A DNA stretch of 44,050 nt from an uncultured Fimbriimonadales bacterium (GCA_937992175.1 CALKLF010000029.1:1-44050), one strand, 5' to 3'; shown: positions 7,448-16,603, counted from the first letter of the stretch. Numbers and translations: made by a program. The notes: generated by a model from the sequence alone, not told the origin.

Positions 7448-10400
7448 TCAGGAATCCTCTGAGGCGCGTCGCCACTGTACGGCGATTGTCGGCGCGTCGG
7501 GGGGCGCGGGGCGGGACGCATTTTCCTGCTTCGCGGGGCGTGCGGGTTTGCCCCGACGGTTGTTGCGCACGCGGCGACGCGCGCGGGATTTGGCATGGGG
7601 CGCGTCCGAAGGCGCAGCCGAGGCGACAGGCTCCTCGATGGGCGTCGTTTCAGAGAGCAACTCTGCCTCGATCGGCTCGAACGGCGACTCCTCCAGCGTG
7701 ATCGGCTCCAGCACCGGCTCTTCCCAATCAGATTCGGGGGCAGGCGCGGGCGTCTCTTCAGCAGTTTCTGGCGTCGCGGGCGTCTCGACGAGCTGGAAGT
7801 ACGGCTCCAGCTCAATCGGCTCGCCCTGCAGCAGCCTGAGCAGTTGCTCATGCGGGGCGGTGAGCAGCAGGCGGCTCTCCCCCTCCTGCAGATAGAGCGT
7901 ATGCTCCATCACGCTCTCGGCGACCAGCTCGCTCTCAGTCGCGTCGTACACGCTGAGTGGCATCGGGAACTGCAGCGTGCGCGCGCCGCCCTTGCGGGCA
8001 TGCACATGCACCCACGGGTAGCGCGCCTGTACGAGGTCGTTTGTATCCAGCCAGATGTGCCCACCCGCCCAGCGGATAAGCGAGCGCACAAGCTCGGGTG
8101 TGAGGCGTCGCTCGCCCAGAAAGACCGCTTTCCAGGTCTTGTGGTCGCACACGGCGAGCGAGGGCAGCCCCGTGTCGATATATTCGCCGATTACATCACA
8201 GCCTTCGGCGATGGCGTAGAACGACGGCTCCCACGGCTCGACTGCACCGATTTTGTCCACTTTGAGGAACCGTGCCAGCGAATGCGCCTTGTTCACAATC
8301 TGTGTGCCCTGCATGCTCGCCCAGGGCTGGCGGGCGATGGCGACGCCGAGCGTTTCTCGGGCGTTCGCAAGCGCGTCGCGATGCCCGTGGAACAGCGTGC
8401 TGGCGTAGAGCCAGACCAGAATGCGCCCGTCGCGTTGCAGGCGTTTGCGAATCGCCTCGTGCGCCGCGCGCGACATGCGCCATGCGTTTAGGAAAATCAC
8501 CACGCGACTGGGGGGAAATTCGCGCCGTGCAATATCCTCCAGCAAGTAGAAGCCGACGGACGCGCCGCTGCGCAGCACCGCCTCGCGCGCCTGCACCACC
8601 ATCTGCTCGATAAGGGGCGAACCTGTGCGCACATAGCGCGTGCTTTCGGGGTCGATAATCACAGCGACTTCGGGCGGGGTCTGCGGGGCGCGTTCGCGCA
8701 GGCTCCAGAGGCTTTGCCCCTGACGCGGGGCGTTCCATGCGTCGGGGTGCGCGAGCCAGCCCTCGCCCCATAAGTCCATCCACATCTCGCCGTGCGCCAG
8801 CGCAAGCGACTGCGCCAGCGACCGCTGATGCACCTGTTGAACCGCGAGCGCGGTGTGCAAGAGCGGGTTGTAGTCGTCGTCGGGGGTTGCCTCCGCCTGC
8901 GCTGAGGCGAGATGATGCCCCGTGGAGGGGTCGGTCAGGCGCGTCGCTTTGCCGAACGGCGTGCGGTAGTCCTCCTCCGACAGGAACAGCTTCTCGTGCA
9001 GGTTCAGCGAATCGACAGGCACTGGCAGCGCGCCGAGTTCGCCCGGCAGGCGCGTCGCGTAGCTCAGCGGCGCGGAGAGGAAATCGATCGCGTCCGAGCG
9101 CAGCAGCTGCGTCAGCGCGAAGTGCCCCGCGTAAGGATGTTTCCACTCCAGCACATAGCCGTAGGGCGCGCCGACCAGCGCACGCCCCTGACTGGCTTCC
9201 TTCACCGCCTGTGCCAGCCCCAGGATGCGTCGCGCCGTGATGTCTGACAGAAAGCGATGGTAATCGATCCAGCGTCCCTCCCGACGCGGATGATAGAAAT
9301 GGTTCACGCGCCCGTGCGGCAGGCTCGGCTGGAACGGGGGCAGCGTCGCCGTGCTGAAGCTCACCTCGCCGTTGAACCAGCACGCGCGCAGCACCACGCT
9401 GTCGCCCTTATACTGACGGCGCAGCCACTCGCGGAACGCCTGTAGCGCTGCCTCGCTTGTATCGTAGCCGCCCGACTCGGCAAGGAACCACTCGCCGTAG
9501 TCCAGGTGATACCCCAGTGTTGCGCCGCCCTCCTCCTCCTGCTCTACCAGGTTCACCAGCACGACGAGTTGCTCTTTCGCGAGTTGCCACCAGCGCTCCG
9601 CGCACACGGAGGGACCGCCCACCGAGCCGTCGGCGAAACGAATCACGGCTTCGGGGTACTCCGCCTGCCACCTGCCCACGGGCGCAAACGCAATCCGCCA
9701 CAGCAGATGCGTGTCAGGGTTCGTCTCGCGCGCCATCGCCGTCCAGTAGCGAATCTGGTTGAAGGCTTCGATGGCGCCCGTCTCGCGCACGGGCAAGGTG
9801 ACGAGCAGGGAGTAAAGGTGGACGCCCGCTTCGGCGGCGAGCTGCATTTGCTGCTGCACGCGCACGGCGGCTTCGGGTGTGTGGGGATTGCCAAAGAAGA
9901 AGTGGGGACGGAACACGCGCTCGCCGAAGTGAATCGTCGGCACGCCGTTCTGGAATTGCACGCACACGAGGGGGTGGCGAATCGGCGGCGGGGGCGGGAT
10001 TGCAGGTTCTGGTTCCGCTACAACGACTGCGACGCCGTCGCCTGTTTCGCTGACGGTCTCTGCAGGTTCAGCCTTTTTACGAGTATGGGCGCGGCGCGTT
10101 TTCTTTGGTGGAGCCTGCTCGGCAGGTGCGACAGCGTCCCCACCGTCGGGCAGCGGCGTCGGCGTCTCGCCGACGGCAGATTCGGGTTCAGCCTGTAGCG
10201 TCGGCGTCTCCCCGACAACAGATTCAGGCTCGGCTTTTTTGCGTCGTCGGGCGCGGCGTGTTTTCTTTGAAGGAGCCTCTTCTACAGGTACGACGGCATC
10301 CCCGCCGTCGGCTTGTGGCATCGGCGTCTCGCCGATGACAGTTTCGGGTTCGGCTTGTAGCGTCGGCGTCTCCCCGACGATAGATTCGGGCGATTCAGGC

Positions 10401-10735
10401 TGAACCTTCTTGCGACGGCGCGTGCGCTTCGAAGTGGCTTGAGCGTCTTGCTCAAGCGTTTCAGGTTGTAGCGAAGGCTCTATCACGGGCGGCGCAGGCG
10501 GTTCTGTAGATTCTGTTGCGGCGCGTCTGCGTTTCGTGGCTTGGACATTCGTGTCCAAGCGCGATGCCTCCTCCGCACGGACAGGAGTGTCCGTGCCACG
10601 GGTAGCGCGCCGGCGGGTTCGCTTTTTCGGCTCCGCTGAAACTACCTCAGGCTCAGCCGGAGTCGCCTCCTGCGCCTGCGCCCACTCGCTCGGCGCGGTC
10701 TCGGTTTCGGAAATCGTCTTCTTTCGCCTTGGCAT
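7448..10735 (-). CDS. Large GH42-like (beta-galactosidase-type TIM barrel) protein with repeat-built basic/acidic linkers
   Basis: This 1095-residue protein has three parts. Residues 1 to about 250 are low complexity: blocks of KR-rich sequence ([15 protein letters not shown]) alternate with [12 protein letters not shown] and DGGDAVxP units. The central part, about 255-930, looks like a glycoside hydrolase of the GH42 / A4 beta-galactosidase kind: a TIM-barrel-like start ([20 protein letters not shown]), [39 protein letters not shown], then a flavodoxin-like second domain ([13 protein letters not shown]). The tail is acidic then basic ([14 protein letters not shown]). No signal peptide is present. 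Many DNA hairpin repeats lie in the N-terminal coding region. The start overlaps the upstream HAD gene by 83 bp and the end is one base from hisF. Enzyme activity is unproven. Confidence 0.55.
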   Translation of the reverse strand: MPRRKKTISETETAPSEWAQAQEATPAEPEVVSAEPKKRTRRRATRGTDTPVRAEEASRLDTNVQATKRRRAATESTEPPAPPVIEPSLQPETLEQDAQATSKRTRRRKKVQPESPESIVGETPTLQAEPETVIGETPMPQADGGDAVVPVEEAPSKKTRRARRRKKAEPESVVGETPTLQAEPESAVGETPTPLPDGGDAVAPAEQAPPKKTRRAHTRKKAEPAETVSETGDGVAVVVAEPEPAIPPPPPIRHPLVCVQFQNGVPTIHFGERVFRPHFFFGNPHTPEAAVRVQQQMQLAAEAGVHLYSLLVTLPVRETGAIEAFNQIRYWTAMARETNPDTHLLWRIAFAPVGRWQAEYPEAVIRFADGSVGGPSVCAERWWQLAKEQLVVLVNLVEQEEEGGATLGYHLDYGEWFLAESGGYDTSEAALQAFREWLRRQYKGDSVVLRACWFNGEVSFSTATLPPFQPSLPHGRVNHFYHPRREGRWIDYHRFLSDITARRILGLAQAVKEASQGRALVGAPYGYVLEWKHPYAGHFALTQLLRSDAIDFLSAPLSYATRLPGELGALPVPVDSLNLHEKLFLSEEDYRTPFGKATRLTDPSTGHHLASAQAEATPDDDYNPLLHTALAVQQVHQRSLAQSLALAHGEMWMDLWGEGWLAHPDAWNAPRQGQSLWSLRERAPQTPPEVAVIIDPESTRYVRTGSPLIEQMVVQAREAVLRSGASVGFYLLEDIARREFPPSRVVIFLNAWRMSRAAHEAIRKRLQRDGRILVWLYASTLFHGHRDALANARETLGVAIARQPWASMQGTQIVNKAHSLARFLKVDKIGAVEPWEPSFYAIAEGCDVIGEYIDTGLPSLAVCDHKTWKAVFLGERRLTPELVRSLIRWAGGHIWLDTNDLVQARYPWVHVHARKGGARTLQFPMPLSVYDATESELVAESVMEHTLYLQEGESRLLLTAPHEQLLRLLQGEPIELEPYFQLVETPATPETAEETPAPAPESDWEEPVLEPITLEESPFEPIEAELLSETTPIEEPVASAAPSDAPHAKSRARRRVRNNRRGKPARPAKQENASRPAPPDAPTIAVQWRRASEDS
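10029..10596 (-). repeat. Cluster of short GC-rich hairpin repeats inside the coding region
   Basis: At least seven perfect or near-perfect palindromes lie in the N-terminal coding part of the large GH42-like gene. They are at 10157-10175 (CGTCGGCG/CGCCGACG), 10291-10310 (CGACGGC/GCCGTCG), 10319-10337 (CATCGGCG/CGCCGATG), 10361-10379 (CGTCGG/CCGACG), 10437-10457 (GCTTGAGC/GCTCAAGC), 10539-10560 (GCTTGGACA/TGTCCAAGC, loop TTCG) and 10575-10596 (GCACGGACA/TGTCCGTGC). The same arm sequences recur between genes at 31185 and 33430. Confidence 0.85.
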
Positions 10736-11414
10736 GGTCTTCGATTACAGGCAACTGCTCAATCCAGCCCTGCAGGTCGGCGGGCGTTTCGAAATAGTAA
10801 TCGGGCTGCGCCGCGCGTAAATCCTCCGACAGGTGCGCGCCCCAGGCAACCGCCCCAACCTGCACGCCTGCCGCGCGCCCACAGGTAAGATCGAACACCG
10901 TGTCGCCGATGTAAATCGCCTGCTCTGCTGGAACCTGCAGGCGTTCCAGCGCTTTCAACACAGGGTCGGGCGCAGGCTTGTGGCGCTCCGTGTCATCGGA
11001 GGTCACGATAGCGTCCACTGTATCATCGATTGCCAGCTTCGGCAGGCTCAGGCTCAGCTCCTCGCGATTTTTAGAGGTCACGAGCGCGACCGCGTAGCCT
11101 TTCCGATAAGCGGTGCGAACCGCCTCCACCGCTTCGGGGATTACGCGCTCCAGGTCGCGGTGCGCCTTGTAATACGCTATCTCATCGGCTTCCATCTGCT
11201 CATGGGGCGCAACGCCAGCGACTCGATCGTCCAGATAGCGCATCTGTACCTTGAGCGGCAGTCCAATCAACCGGCGAATCTCCTCGCGCGGCAGCGCAAC
11301 GCCCAGATGCTTCTGATAGGTGTAATCCAGCGCTTTGACGATTAAATCGACCGTATCGATGAGTGTGCCGTCGATATCAAACAGAATGGCTCGCAGGGAC
11401 GAGGGTTTTTCCAT
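10653..11414 (-). CDS. HAD-superfamily phosphatase (Gph/PpaX-like)
   Basis: All four HAD motifs are present: FDIDGT (nucleophile Asp) near residue 12, LVTSKN (Ser), KPAPDP (Lys), and YIGDTVFDL (acidic pair). The helical cap after motif I (YTYQKHLGVALPREEIRRLIGLPL) fits phosphoglycolate phosphatase or pyrophosphatase PpaX-type enzymes; the exact substrate cannot be read. A -10 box (TATACT, 11427-11422) sits exactly 7 bases before ATG 11414, so a leaderless message starting at MEKPSSL is more likely than the ATG at 11420. The C-terminal tail (about 27 residues, rich in R, D, E, G) overlaps the next gene by 83 bp and is unlike the rest of the family, so the tail may be a later extension. Confidence 0.88.
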   Translation of the reverse strand: MEKPSSLRAILFDIDGTLIDTVDLIVKALDYTYQKHLGVALPREEIRRLIGLPLKVQMRYLDDRVAGVAPHEQMEADEIAYYKAHRDLERVIPEAVEAVRTAYRKGYAVALVTSKNREELSLSLPKLAIDDTVDAIVTSDDTERHKPAPDPVLKALERLQVPAEQAIYIGDTVFDLTCGRAAGVQVGAVAWGAHLSEDLRAAQPDYYFETPADLQGWIEQLPVIEDHAKAKEDDFRNRDRAERVGAGAGGDSG

Positions 11415-11421
11415 CGCCATC

Positions 11422-11427
11422 AGTATA
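11422..11427 (-). promoter_or_regulatory. -10 box (TATACT) for leaderless HAD phosphatase mRNA
   Basis: TATACT ends 7 bases before ATG 11414 on the minus strand, which places the predicted transcription start on the A of that ATG. It lies in the short gap after panD. Confidence 0.5.
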
Positions 11428-11429
11428 CC

Positions 11430-11813
11430 TCACGAAAGCTCGACGGGCACTGCCCGCACTTTGAAGGGCAGGTGTTGCACAATCTGATTCTTCTCGTTCA
11501 CCAGCACCATTTTGGGCTCGACCCACTCGTCGGTCAAGACGAAGCTGGCGATAATCACGCGATGCCCTTTCTGCGCCTTATGCGCCGCCGAGCCATAGAT
11601 GGCGACCTCGCCCGAGCCAGGCGGCGCGGGAATCACATAGGTCTGAAACCGCTCGCCATTATCCATCACCCAGACATGCACCAGCTCGCCCGGCTCCAGC
11701 CCAATCGCCTCCATCAAATCCTCATCGATGGCAATACTGCCGATGTAGTCCATTCGAGAGTCGGTGACCCGCGCCATATGAATCTTGCCCTTTAGTCGTT
11801 CGACCAGTCGCAT
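11430..11813 (-). CDS. panD: Aspartate 1-decarboxylase proenzyme
   Basis: PanD makes beta-alanine from aspartate for pantothenate and CoA. The 127-residue protein begins MRLVERLKGKIHMARVTDS and contains YIGSIAID, where the chain is cut between Gly and Ser (residues about 24-25) to create the pyruvoyl group. The motifs ERFQTYVIPAPPGSGE and YGSAAHKAQKGHRVII (substrate loop) follow. The family is about 115-130 residues, so the start is ATG 11813, preceded by GGAGG; the longer open frame upstream is not used. It is divergent from serA. Confidence 0.96.
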   Translation of the reverse strand: MRLVERLKGKIHMARVTDSRMDYIGSIAIDEDLMEAIGLEPGELVHVWVMDNGERFQTYVIPAPPGSGEVAIYGSAAHKAQKGHRVIIASFVLTDEWVEPKMVLVNEKNQIVQHLPFKVRAVPVELS

Positions 11814-11854
11814 AAACACATTCCTCCGAAAACAGGCGATTCGATTGCCGTCTA

Positions 11855-11860
11855 TATAAT
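11855..11860 (+). promoter_or_regulatory. -10 box (TATAAT) for serA
   Basis: TATAAT lies in the 103-bp divergent gap between panD and serA, 56 bases before ATG 11917; an ACTGGAGG site precedes the start codon. No clear -35 element is visible. The overlapping TATATA could also serve the panD direction. Confidence 0.45.
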
Positions 11861-11916
11861 ACCCGACGCTACAGGAACCTTCGCACGGGCGTCGAATCGC
11901 ACACTGGAGGTCGCCG

Positions 11917-13119
11917 ATGAAGGTTCTGGTAGCGGACAAGTTCGAGCAGAGCGGGCTGGAGGGGCTGAAATCGCTCGGCTGCACGGTCGTTTACGACCCC
12001 AGTCTCAAAGAGGACGCGCTGGTGGAGGCGATCCGCACGCATAACCCCGATGTGCTGGTGGTGCGCTCCACGAAGGTCACCGCGCCAATGCTGGAGGCGG
12101 GTGATTTGAGCCTGGTGATTCGCGCTGGGGCGGGCGTGAACACCATCGATGTTGAGACGGCGTCTAAACGCGGGATTTATGTGGCGAACTGCCCTGGCAA
12201 AAATGCGATTGCGGTGGCGGAGCTGGCGTTCGGACTGATTTTGTCGCTCGATCGGCGCATTCCCGATAATGTGGCGCAGCTGCGGGCAGGCAGGTGGAAC
12301 AAGAAGGAGTTCAGCGAAGCGCGCGGTGTGTACGGCTGTACGCTCGGGCTAATCGGCGTGGGCAACATCGGGCGCGAGATGATTAGCCGTGCGAAGGCGT
12401 TCGGGCTGCGCGTTATCGCCTGGAGCCGCTCGTTGACCCCCGAACGCGCCGAGCAACTCGGCGTCAGCTATCGCGCCACCCCCCTCGATGTCGCCAGTGA
12501 AGCCGACATCGTGAGCGTGCATGTCGCCCTCACGCCCGACACGAGAAGCCTGTGTAATCGCGCCTTTTTTGAGGCGATGCGCAACGGCGCGTACTTTATC
12601 AACACAGCGCGCTCCGAAGTGGTGGACGCGGACGCGCTTGCGTGGGCAGTGCGAGAGAAGGGTATTCGTGCGGGTCTCGATGTGTTCGAGGGCGAGCCGA
12701 GCGCAGGCGAGGGCGAGTTCCGCAATCCGCTCGTGGAGCTGCCCCTCGTGTACGGCACGCACCACATCGGCGCGTCCACGCAGCAGGCGCAGGAAGCCAT
12801 CGCCGCCGAAGTTGTGCATATCGTGCAGACCTACATGCAGACGGGGCGCGTGCCGAATGTCGTGAACCTTGCCGACCATTCCCCCGCGCGGTATCTGCTG
12901 GTGGTGCGCCATCTGGATCGGGTGGGCGTGCTGGCGCATGTGTTCAACTGCCTGCGCGAGGCGAACATCAATGTGCAGGAGACGGAGAACATCATCTTCG
13001 CGGGCGCGGAAGCCGCCGTCGCGCGTATCCAGTTAGACAGCGCGCCGCCCGACGCCACCCTGCAGGCGATTCGGCGGCATGAGTATATCTTCGCTGCAAC
13101 GCTGGTGGCGCTTTCTTGA
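11917..13119 (+). CDS. serA: D-3-phosphoglycerate dehydrogenase with C-terminal ACT domain
   Basis: SerA carries out the first step of serine synthesis, oxidising 3-phosphoglycerate with NAD. The 400-residue protein has the N-terminal substrate domain (MKVLVADKFEQSGLEGL; VIRAGAGVNTID) and the NAD fold (TLGLIGVGNIGREM, residues about 145-160). Catalytic Arg lies in NTARSE, Glu in DVFEGEP and His in THHIGAST. After a short linker, an ACT domain covers about residues 328-400 (YLLVVRHLDRVGVLAHVFN), which normally mediates serine feedback. There is no ASB domain, so this is the short SerA type. Start is supported by GGAGG. Confidence 0.95.
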   Translation: MKVLVADKFEQSGLEGLKSLGCTVVYDPSLKEDALVEAIRTHNPDVLVVRSTKVTAPMLEAGDLSLVIRAGAGVNTIDVETASKRGIYVANCPGKNAIAVAELAFGLILSLDRRIPDNVAQLRAGRWNKKEFSEARGVYGCTLGLIGVGNIGREMISRAKAFGLRVIAWSRSLTPERAEQLGVSYRATPLDVASEADIVSVHVALTPDTRSLCNRAFFEAMRNGAYFINTARSEVVDADALAWAVREKGIRAGLDVFEGEPSAGEGEFRNPLVELPLVYGTHHIGASTQQAQEAIAAEVVHIVQTYMQTGRVPNVVNLADHSPARYLLVVRHLDRVGVLAHVFNCLREANINVQETENIIFAGAEAAVARIQLDSAPPDATLQAIRRHEYIFAATLVALS

Positions 13120-13205
13120 AGGCTCGCCTCGCGCAGCTGCGGGGAGAGGAGTTGAGCCCCCGCCTCTCCTGCGTGCGAACTTAGGTCCTTCGCCGATACA
13201 ATCGT

Positions 13206-13239
13206 CCTGAAGTTCAGGGGCGCGTCCGCGACGCGCCCC
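13206..13239. terminator. Two adjacent hairpins between convergent genes
   Basis: CCTGAAGTTCAGG (13206-13218) is followed by a 9-bp perfect stem, GGGGCGCGT / ACGCGCCCC (13217-13239, 5-base loop). They lie between serA (ending 13119) and the convergent gene ending at 13254. There is no T-run on either side, so termination is inferred from position; the element may equally be one of the dispersed hairpin repeats. Confidence 0.45.
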
Positions 13240-13253
13240 GCGATTAGAATGGG

Positions 13254-13782
13254 CTATTCGCCGATGGCGTGTGCGACGCGCTCCGCGAACTGAATATCGG
13301 GATAGCGCTGGCGTACCTGTTGGATTAGGGCGCGCGCCTCGTCGGTCTTGCCTGTCATCGCCAGGTGCGCAGCGCGTACGGACTCTTGGAAGCCCCAGCG
13401 TTGGTCGTCTGGCTCGACGGCAAGCGCACGGGTGGCCATACGTATCAGCTCGCCTGCCTGTGCCAACGCCGTCTCGTCGCCCCGCATACGCATCAACTGG
13501 AGGCTCCGAAAGAGCATCGCGTAGGCGTCTTCTGGATAGGCGCGATAGAACTCCTCAATCGCTCGGTTCGCCTCGTCCAGTTTACCCTGCCGATCCAGCG
13601 CGACGATGAGCCAGGGATGGATTTCGGGGGAGGGCTTCATCAATCACAAATTCAGTCCGCGCCTCACCCATCAACGGGGGATAACTCAACGCGGCGCGCA
13701 CGCGCTCGCGCACTTCTTGCGCCACACTGACACTCAGCAGCCCCACCGTCAGGGCAAAGCTCAACATCATCGTTCGTTGCAT
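13254..13782 (-). pseudogene. Secreted TPR-like protein, frameshifted at a C-run
   Basis: The N-terminal frame (from ATG 13782, with GGAGGGG upstream) encodes a signal peptide (MQRTMMLSFALTVGLLSVS VAQ) and runs to EFVIDEALP. The frame that continues the protein is offset by one base and reads EIHPWLIVALDRQGKLDEAN and further TPR-like helices (AYPEDAYAMLFRSLQLM; GKTDEARALIQQVRQRYP). Removing one base from the C5 run on the coding strand (about 13630) joins the two into one protein of about 175 residues. The downstream part could also be made separately from TTG/ATG at 13643-13640. It is either a real frameshift or a homopolymer error. Confidence 0.7.
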
Positions 13783-14290
13783 AGCCCCTCCGCTTCTATT
13801 TTACCTTCAGCTCGGAGCAACGGGCTTACTTTGGCGAACATTACCTTGAGGTCTCGAACGCGCGTTCGCACGGCTGAAGGCATCCCCACGCCGCAAGCGG
13901 CGTCAGGACGCTCAGCCAGAGGGCTAATAACCAGACCACCCGGCACGGCGAACGCCCATACATATCAGCATGATATCACAAATCGCCGCAGACGAGCCGA
14001 CGATTCGCCTGCTGTCAGAGCCAACTGAAGCTCAAACCCTGTCACAAATCACCAGCGAGTTGCTTAATTAGCCTCGGCACGGAGACCGAACAATGTCAGG
14101 GCGATACGAAGTGACCAAGCGCATTCGACTGTGGGAGCTAAGCCCTCGCCGCCAGGGCAGGGGATTAGGTGCTGCGGAAGGCGTCGTGTGTCTAGGGAAT
14201 CCATCTACCTCCCCTGACGCGGCGATGGAACGCTCTAAAGCCTGTGTGGCTCCGCTTGCAGGGAAAAGCGACTCAACTAAGTTTTCGAGG

Positions 14291-14296
14291 TATAAT
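14291..14296 (+). promoter_or_regulatory. -10 box (TATAAT) for the sigma/anti-sigma operon
   Basis: TATAAT lies 33 bases before GTG 14330, with GCGGAGCG between as a possible ribosome site. The region from 13783 to 14290 holds no gene that I can support: a hairpin with arms ACGCCGC/GCGGCGT near 13890 and an open frame upstream of the sigma gene that lacks any homology or start site. Confidence 0.45.
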
Positions 14297-14329
14297 GAAA
14301 AGTCAAACCCTGCGGAGCGAAAAGTGGGC

Positions 14330-15184
14330 GTGAATGATTGGGAAATCATCCAGTCCCTTGTAGAACGGGCGTTAGAGCTGGAGCGTTTGCATGGAGAGGA
14401 GATGGAGCGCGAACGAGTTCGCGATCGCCTCTTCGATAGCCTGCGCCCGCAACTCCATCGGGTGATTCGCGCAATGGTTTCCAGTGCCGATCTCGCCGAT
14501 GACATCACCCAGGAGGCGCTTTTGCACCTGTGGGGCCGACTCACCGTTTACAATCCGAAACTCGCGCCGTTCAAGGCATGGGTCTCGCGGGTGGTGATTA
14601 ACTTCACCTACAACGCGACTCGTAGTTATAACACAATGGTGCGCCATGAAACCTCCGAATCGGACTGGATGTCGCCCGACCTCGCCGAGGATAGCTTCTC
14701 GTTTTTCGAGCGAGCGGCCGATCCTGCGCCCGACCCTTCGGAGCAGGCAGCCGACCGCGAGCGTCTGGAGTTGATTATCGAGTGCGCTCGCAAGACGCTC
14801 AATTCTGACGAATACCTCGTCTGGCTCCAGCAGGTGGTCAACGGCGCCTCGTATCAGGAGATTGCCATACTGATGGAACGCAATGAGAGCTGGGCGCGAC
14901 AGAAGATGCTGCGTGCTCGACAGAAACTCGCCGCCGCCATCGTGCTGCACTCGAACATTCTGAGCGACGAGGAGATTCAAAACGCCATTATTCGTTGTCA
15001 ACATTCAGAGGAACCGCTGAGCGAGGCGGAGCTTGCAATCCTGCGCGACGCTTTGCAACCGAACGGGGAACGCAAGCCGCCCGGCTGGCGACAGCTTAAC
15101 CTCTTTCGTAACGCATGCTATAAGCTGCTTCCCTATCTGGTGAGCTGCTTTTTCCTCGCATGCTGGCACTTATGGACAAGGTAG
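14330..15184 (+). CDS. ECF-like RNA polymerase sigma factor
   Basis: The 284-residue protein has sigma region 2 (LRPQLHRVIRAMVSSADLAD followed by DDITQEALLHLWGRL and FKAWVSRVVINFTYNATR) and region 4 (LNSDEYLVWLQQVVNGASYQEIA then ERNESWARQKMLRARQKL), with an acidic linker between. A C-terminal extension of about 75 residues ends in a hydrophobic segment (LLPYLVSCFFLACWHLW), an unusual possible membrane anchor for a sigma factor. Start GTG 14330 is chosen because it follows a TATAAT box and precedes the conserved part; the frame is open back to 14093 without support. The next gene, an anti-sigma-like protein, starts 9 bp after the stop, so the pair is an operon. Region 4 is clearly paralogous to that of the sigma fusion at 16695. 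Confidence 0.85.
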   Translation: MNDWEIIQSLVERALELERLHGEEMERERVRDRLFDSLRPQLHRVIRAMVSSADLADDITQEALLHLWGRLTVYNPKLAPFKAWVSRVVINFTYNATRSYNTMVRHETSESDWMSPDLAEDSFSFFERAADPAPDPSEQAADRERLELIIECARKTLNSDEYLVWLQQVVNGASYQEIAILMERNESWARQKMLRARQKLAAAIVLHSNILSDEEIQNAIIRCQHSEEPLSEAELAILRDALQPNGERKPPGWRQLNLFRNACYKLLPYLVSCFFLACWHLWTR

Positions 15185-15193
15185 GTGATTACA

Positions 15194-16603
15194 ATGAAAC
15201 AGACGAGATTGGTCAATGCACAGGAGAGGTGGGCGCCGCTGGAGCGGCGCTTAGCGGAGCGGCTACGCCACAAACCGCTGGGACAGTGTCTCGTTTTCGA
15301 AGAGTTCATGGCGCTGGTGCAGCAAGGGCGACGCGCAAAAGGATATCATCAACACATGCAGCACCTGGTGTCATGTCCCGCGTGTCGTCGCGCCTATACG
15401 GAGTTGCGCGCGCTGCTGAGTCTCCAGCGGTTCAGTCTGGTGCGCTGGCTCAAGCACCTTCGCGCGTCTCAATTCCCGCAGTGGGTGCTGGCTTCAGGTG
15501 TCGCGGCAAGCGTATTCGCGCTTGCGCTGTGGACCTTCTATCCCAAGTCGACGAACCCCAATCTAATCGCGGCGAAACCAGACGCGCCGCCGCGCACGGA
15601 GGTGGCTCATAACCCCATGCCGCCGCGAGACGATACAACCGCCCCCAAAGAGCCGTCACTGCCTAAGAACACTGTGTCGCCTAAGCCGTCGCGCCCAACA
15701 GGCGGGGCGCAGACGAGTGGTTCCCACGAACCACGCAATAGGAACACGGGAAAGACCGATTCCGAGACGAAGCAACCGAAACCGTCTGGGGCTCCCAGCC
15801 ATAGCGGATTGGGCAACACCCAACTGGCGAAGAACAAGACCGAAAGTAGTGCGCCCAGCCCCGAAAATCAAGGCGCGAACAGCTCTGGCGCAAACCAGCA
15901 GTTAGCCAAAGCAGGCAACGACAACAACACTCGTCCTGCACCCTCTGGAACGACCGCGCCACCACGCGAGAACCTTTCCCCCATCGAGCGGGATCTGGCT
16001 TTCCTTGGCAACCTGCCGAAGATGGGCGCCGACACGATACGCAATGTGCTGGGGACCTTGACAACCCATGCCCGCAGCACGCCCAAAACGCTGAACTTCG
16101 GGCAGCTGAAGCTCAGAAGCCCCCGATTGAGCGAGAGTAAGCCTGTGGACGATCCTCCCCAGTTCCTGATGGAAGACCGCACGCCCGTCTTTGCGTGGGA
16201 GCCAGTAGACGGCGCGACGAAATACCGCGTCACACTGCGCATTCCGCGCACAGGCGAACAGGTCGATGTGCAGGAACTCGCCCCCGAACAGACCGAGTAC
16301 CGCGTGGCGCAGTCGCTCGACCCCAGCAAAACCTATGAACTCACGATTGAGGCGGTTCGGGAACGGGCTCGTACCCTGCGCGGAACGCTTCGGTTCACCG
16401 TGATGTCGGAGGCGGAGCATAGCGACCTCAAACTCGCGCGTCAGAAGATGAAAGAGGCTCCGCTGGCGAGCGGAGCAATCTTCTACGAACTCCAACGCTA
16501 CAAGGAGGCGCTGGAGGCGTTCGAACACGCCCAGCGGCGTGACCCCGAAAATGAGGGGATTCGACACGCGATAGAGCGACTGCGTGCGCTAGTGAATCGA
16601 TAG
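15194..16603 (+). CDS. Zinc-finger anti-sigma-like membrane protein with extracytoplasmic fibronectin-like and TPR parts
   Basis: Residues 1-75 form a zinc-binding anti-sigma-type domain with the H-x3-C-x2-C motif HLVSCPAC. A membrane segment follows (FPQWVLASGVAASVFALAL, about residues 95-115). The next 150 residues are a Pro/Ser/Thr/Asn-rich linker, typical of an extended extracytoplasmic stalk. Residues about 325-400 look like a fibronectin/Ig-type fold (TPVFAWEPVDGATKYRVTL; YELTIEAVRERA), and the last 50 residues form a TPR hairpin (YELQRYKEALEAFEHAQRRD). It probably holds the upstream sigma factor at the membrane and senses an envelope signal. Start ATG 15194 is preferred over GTG 15185, as AGGTAGG lies 7-8 bases before it. 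The N-terminal 75 residues are closely similar to the small protein at 22334. Confidence 0.78.
   Translation: MKQTRLVNAQERWAPLERRLAERLRHKPLGQCLVFEEFMALVQQGRRAKGYHQHMQHLVSCPACRRAYTELRALLSLQRFSLVRWLKHLRASQFPQWVLASGVAASVFALALWTFYPKSTNPNLIAAKPDAPPRTEVAHNPMPPRDDTTAPKEPSLPKNTVSPKPSRPTGGAQTSGSHEPRNRNTGKTDSETKQPKPSGAPSHSGLGNTQLAKNKTESSAPSPENQGANSSGANQQLAKAGNDNNTRPAPSGTTAPPRENLSPIERDLAFLGNLPKMGADTIRNVLGTLTTHARSTPKTLNFGQLKLRSPRLSESKPVDDPPQFLMEDRTPVFAWEPVDGATKYRVTLRIPRTGEQVDVQELAPEQTEYRVAQSLDPSKTYELTIEAVRERARTLRGTLRFTVMSEAEHSDLKLARQKMKEAPLASGAIFYELQRYKEALEAFEHAQRRDPENEGIRHAIERLRALVNR

Noticed and set aside
6673-7851. 392-codon version of hisF
   Set aside because: The first 135 codons are another frame of the upstream gene; HisF begins at [15 protein letters not shown].
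8196-9383. 395-codon open frame on the minus strand
   Set aside because: Another frame of the GH42-like gene, with Ala/Arg-rich composition and no conserved motif.
11430-11984. 184-codon version of panD
   Set aside because: PanD is about 127 residues and starts at ATG 11813 with a GGAGG site; the extension runs into the serA gene.
14093-14329. N-terminal extension of the sigma factor
   Set aside because: The frame is open but the sequence is not sigma-like, and a TATAAT box at 14291 would start transcription after it.
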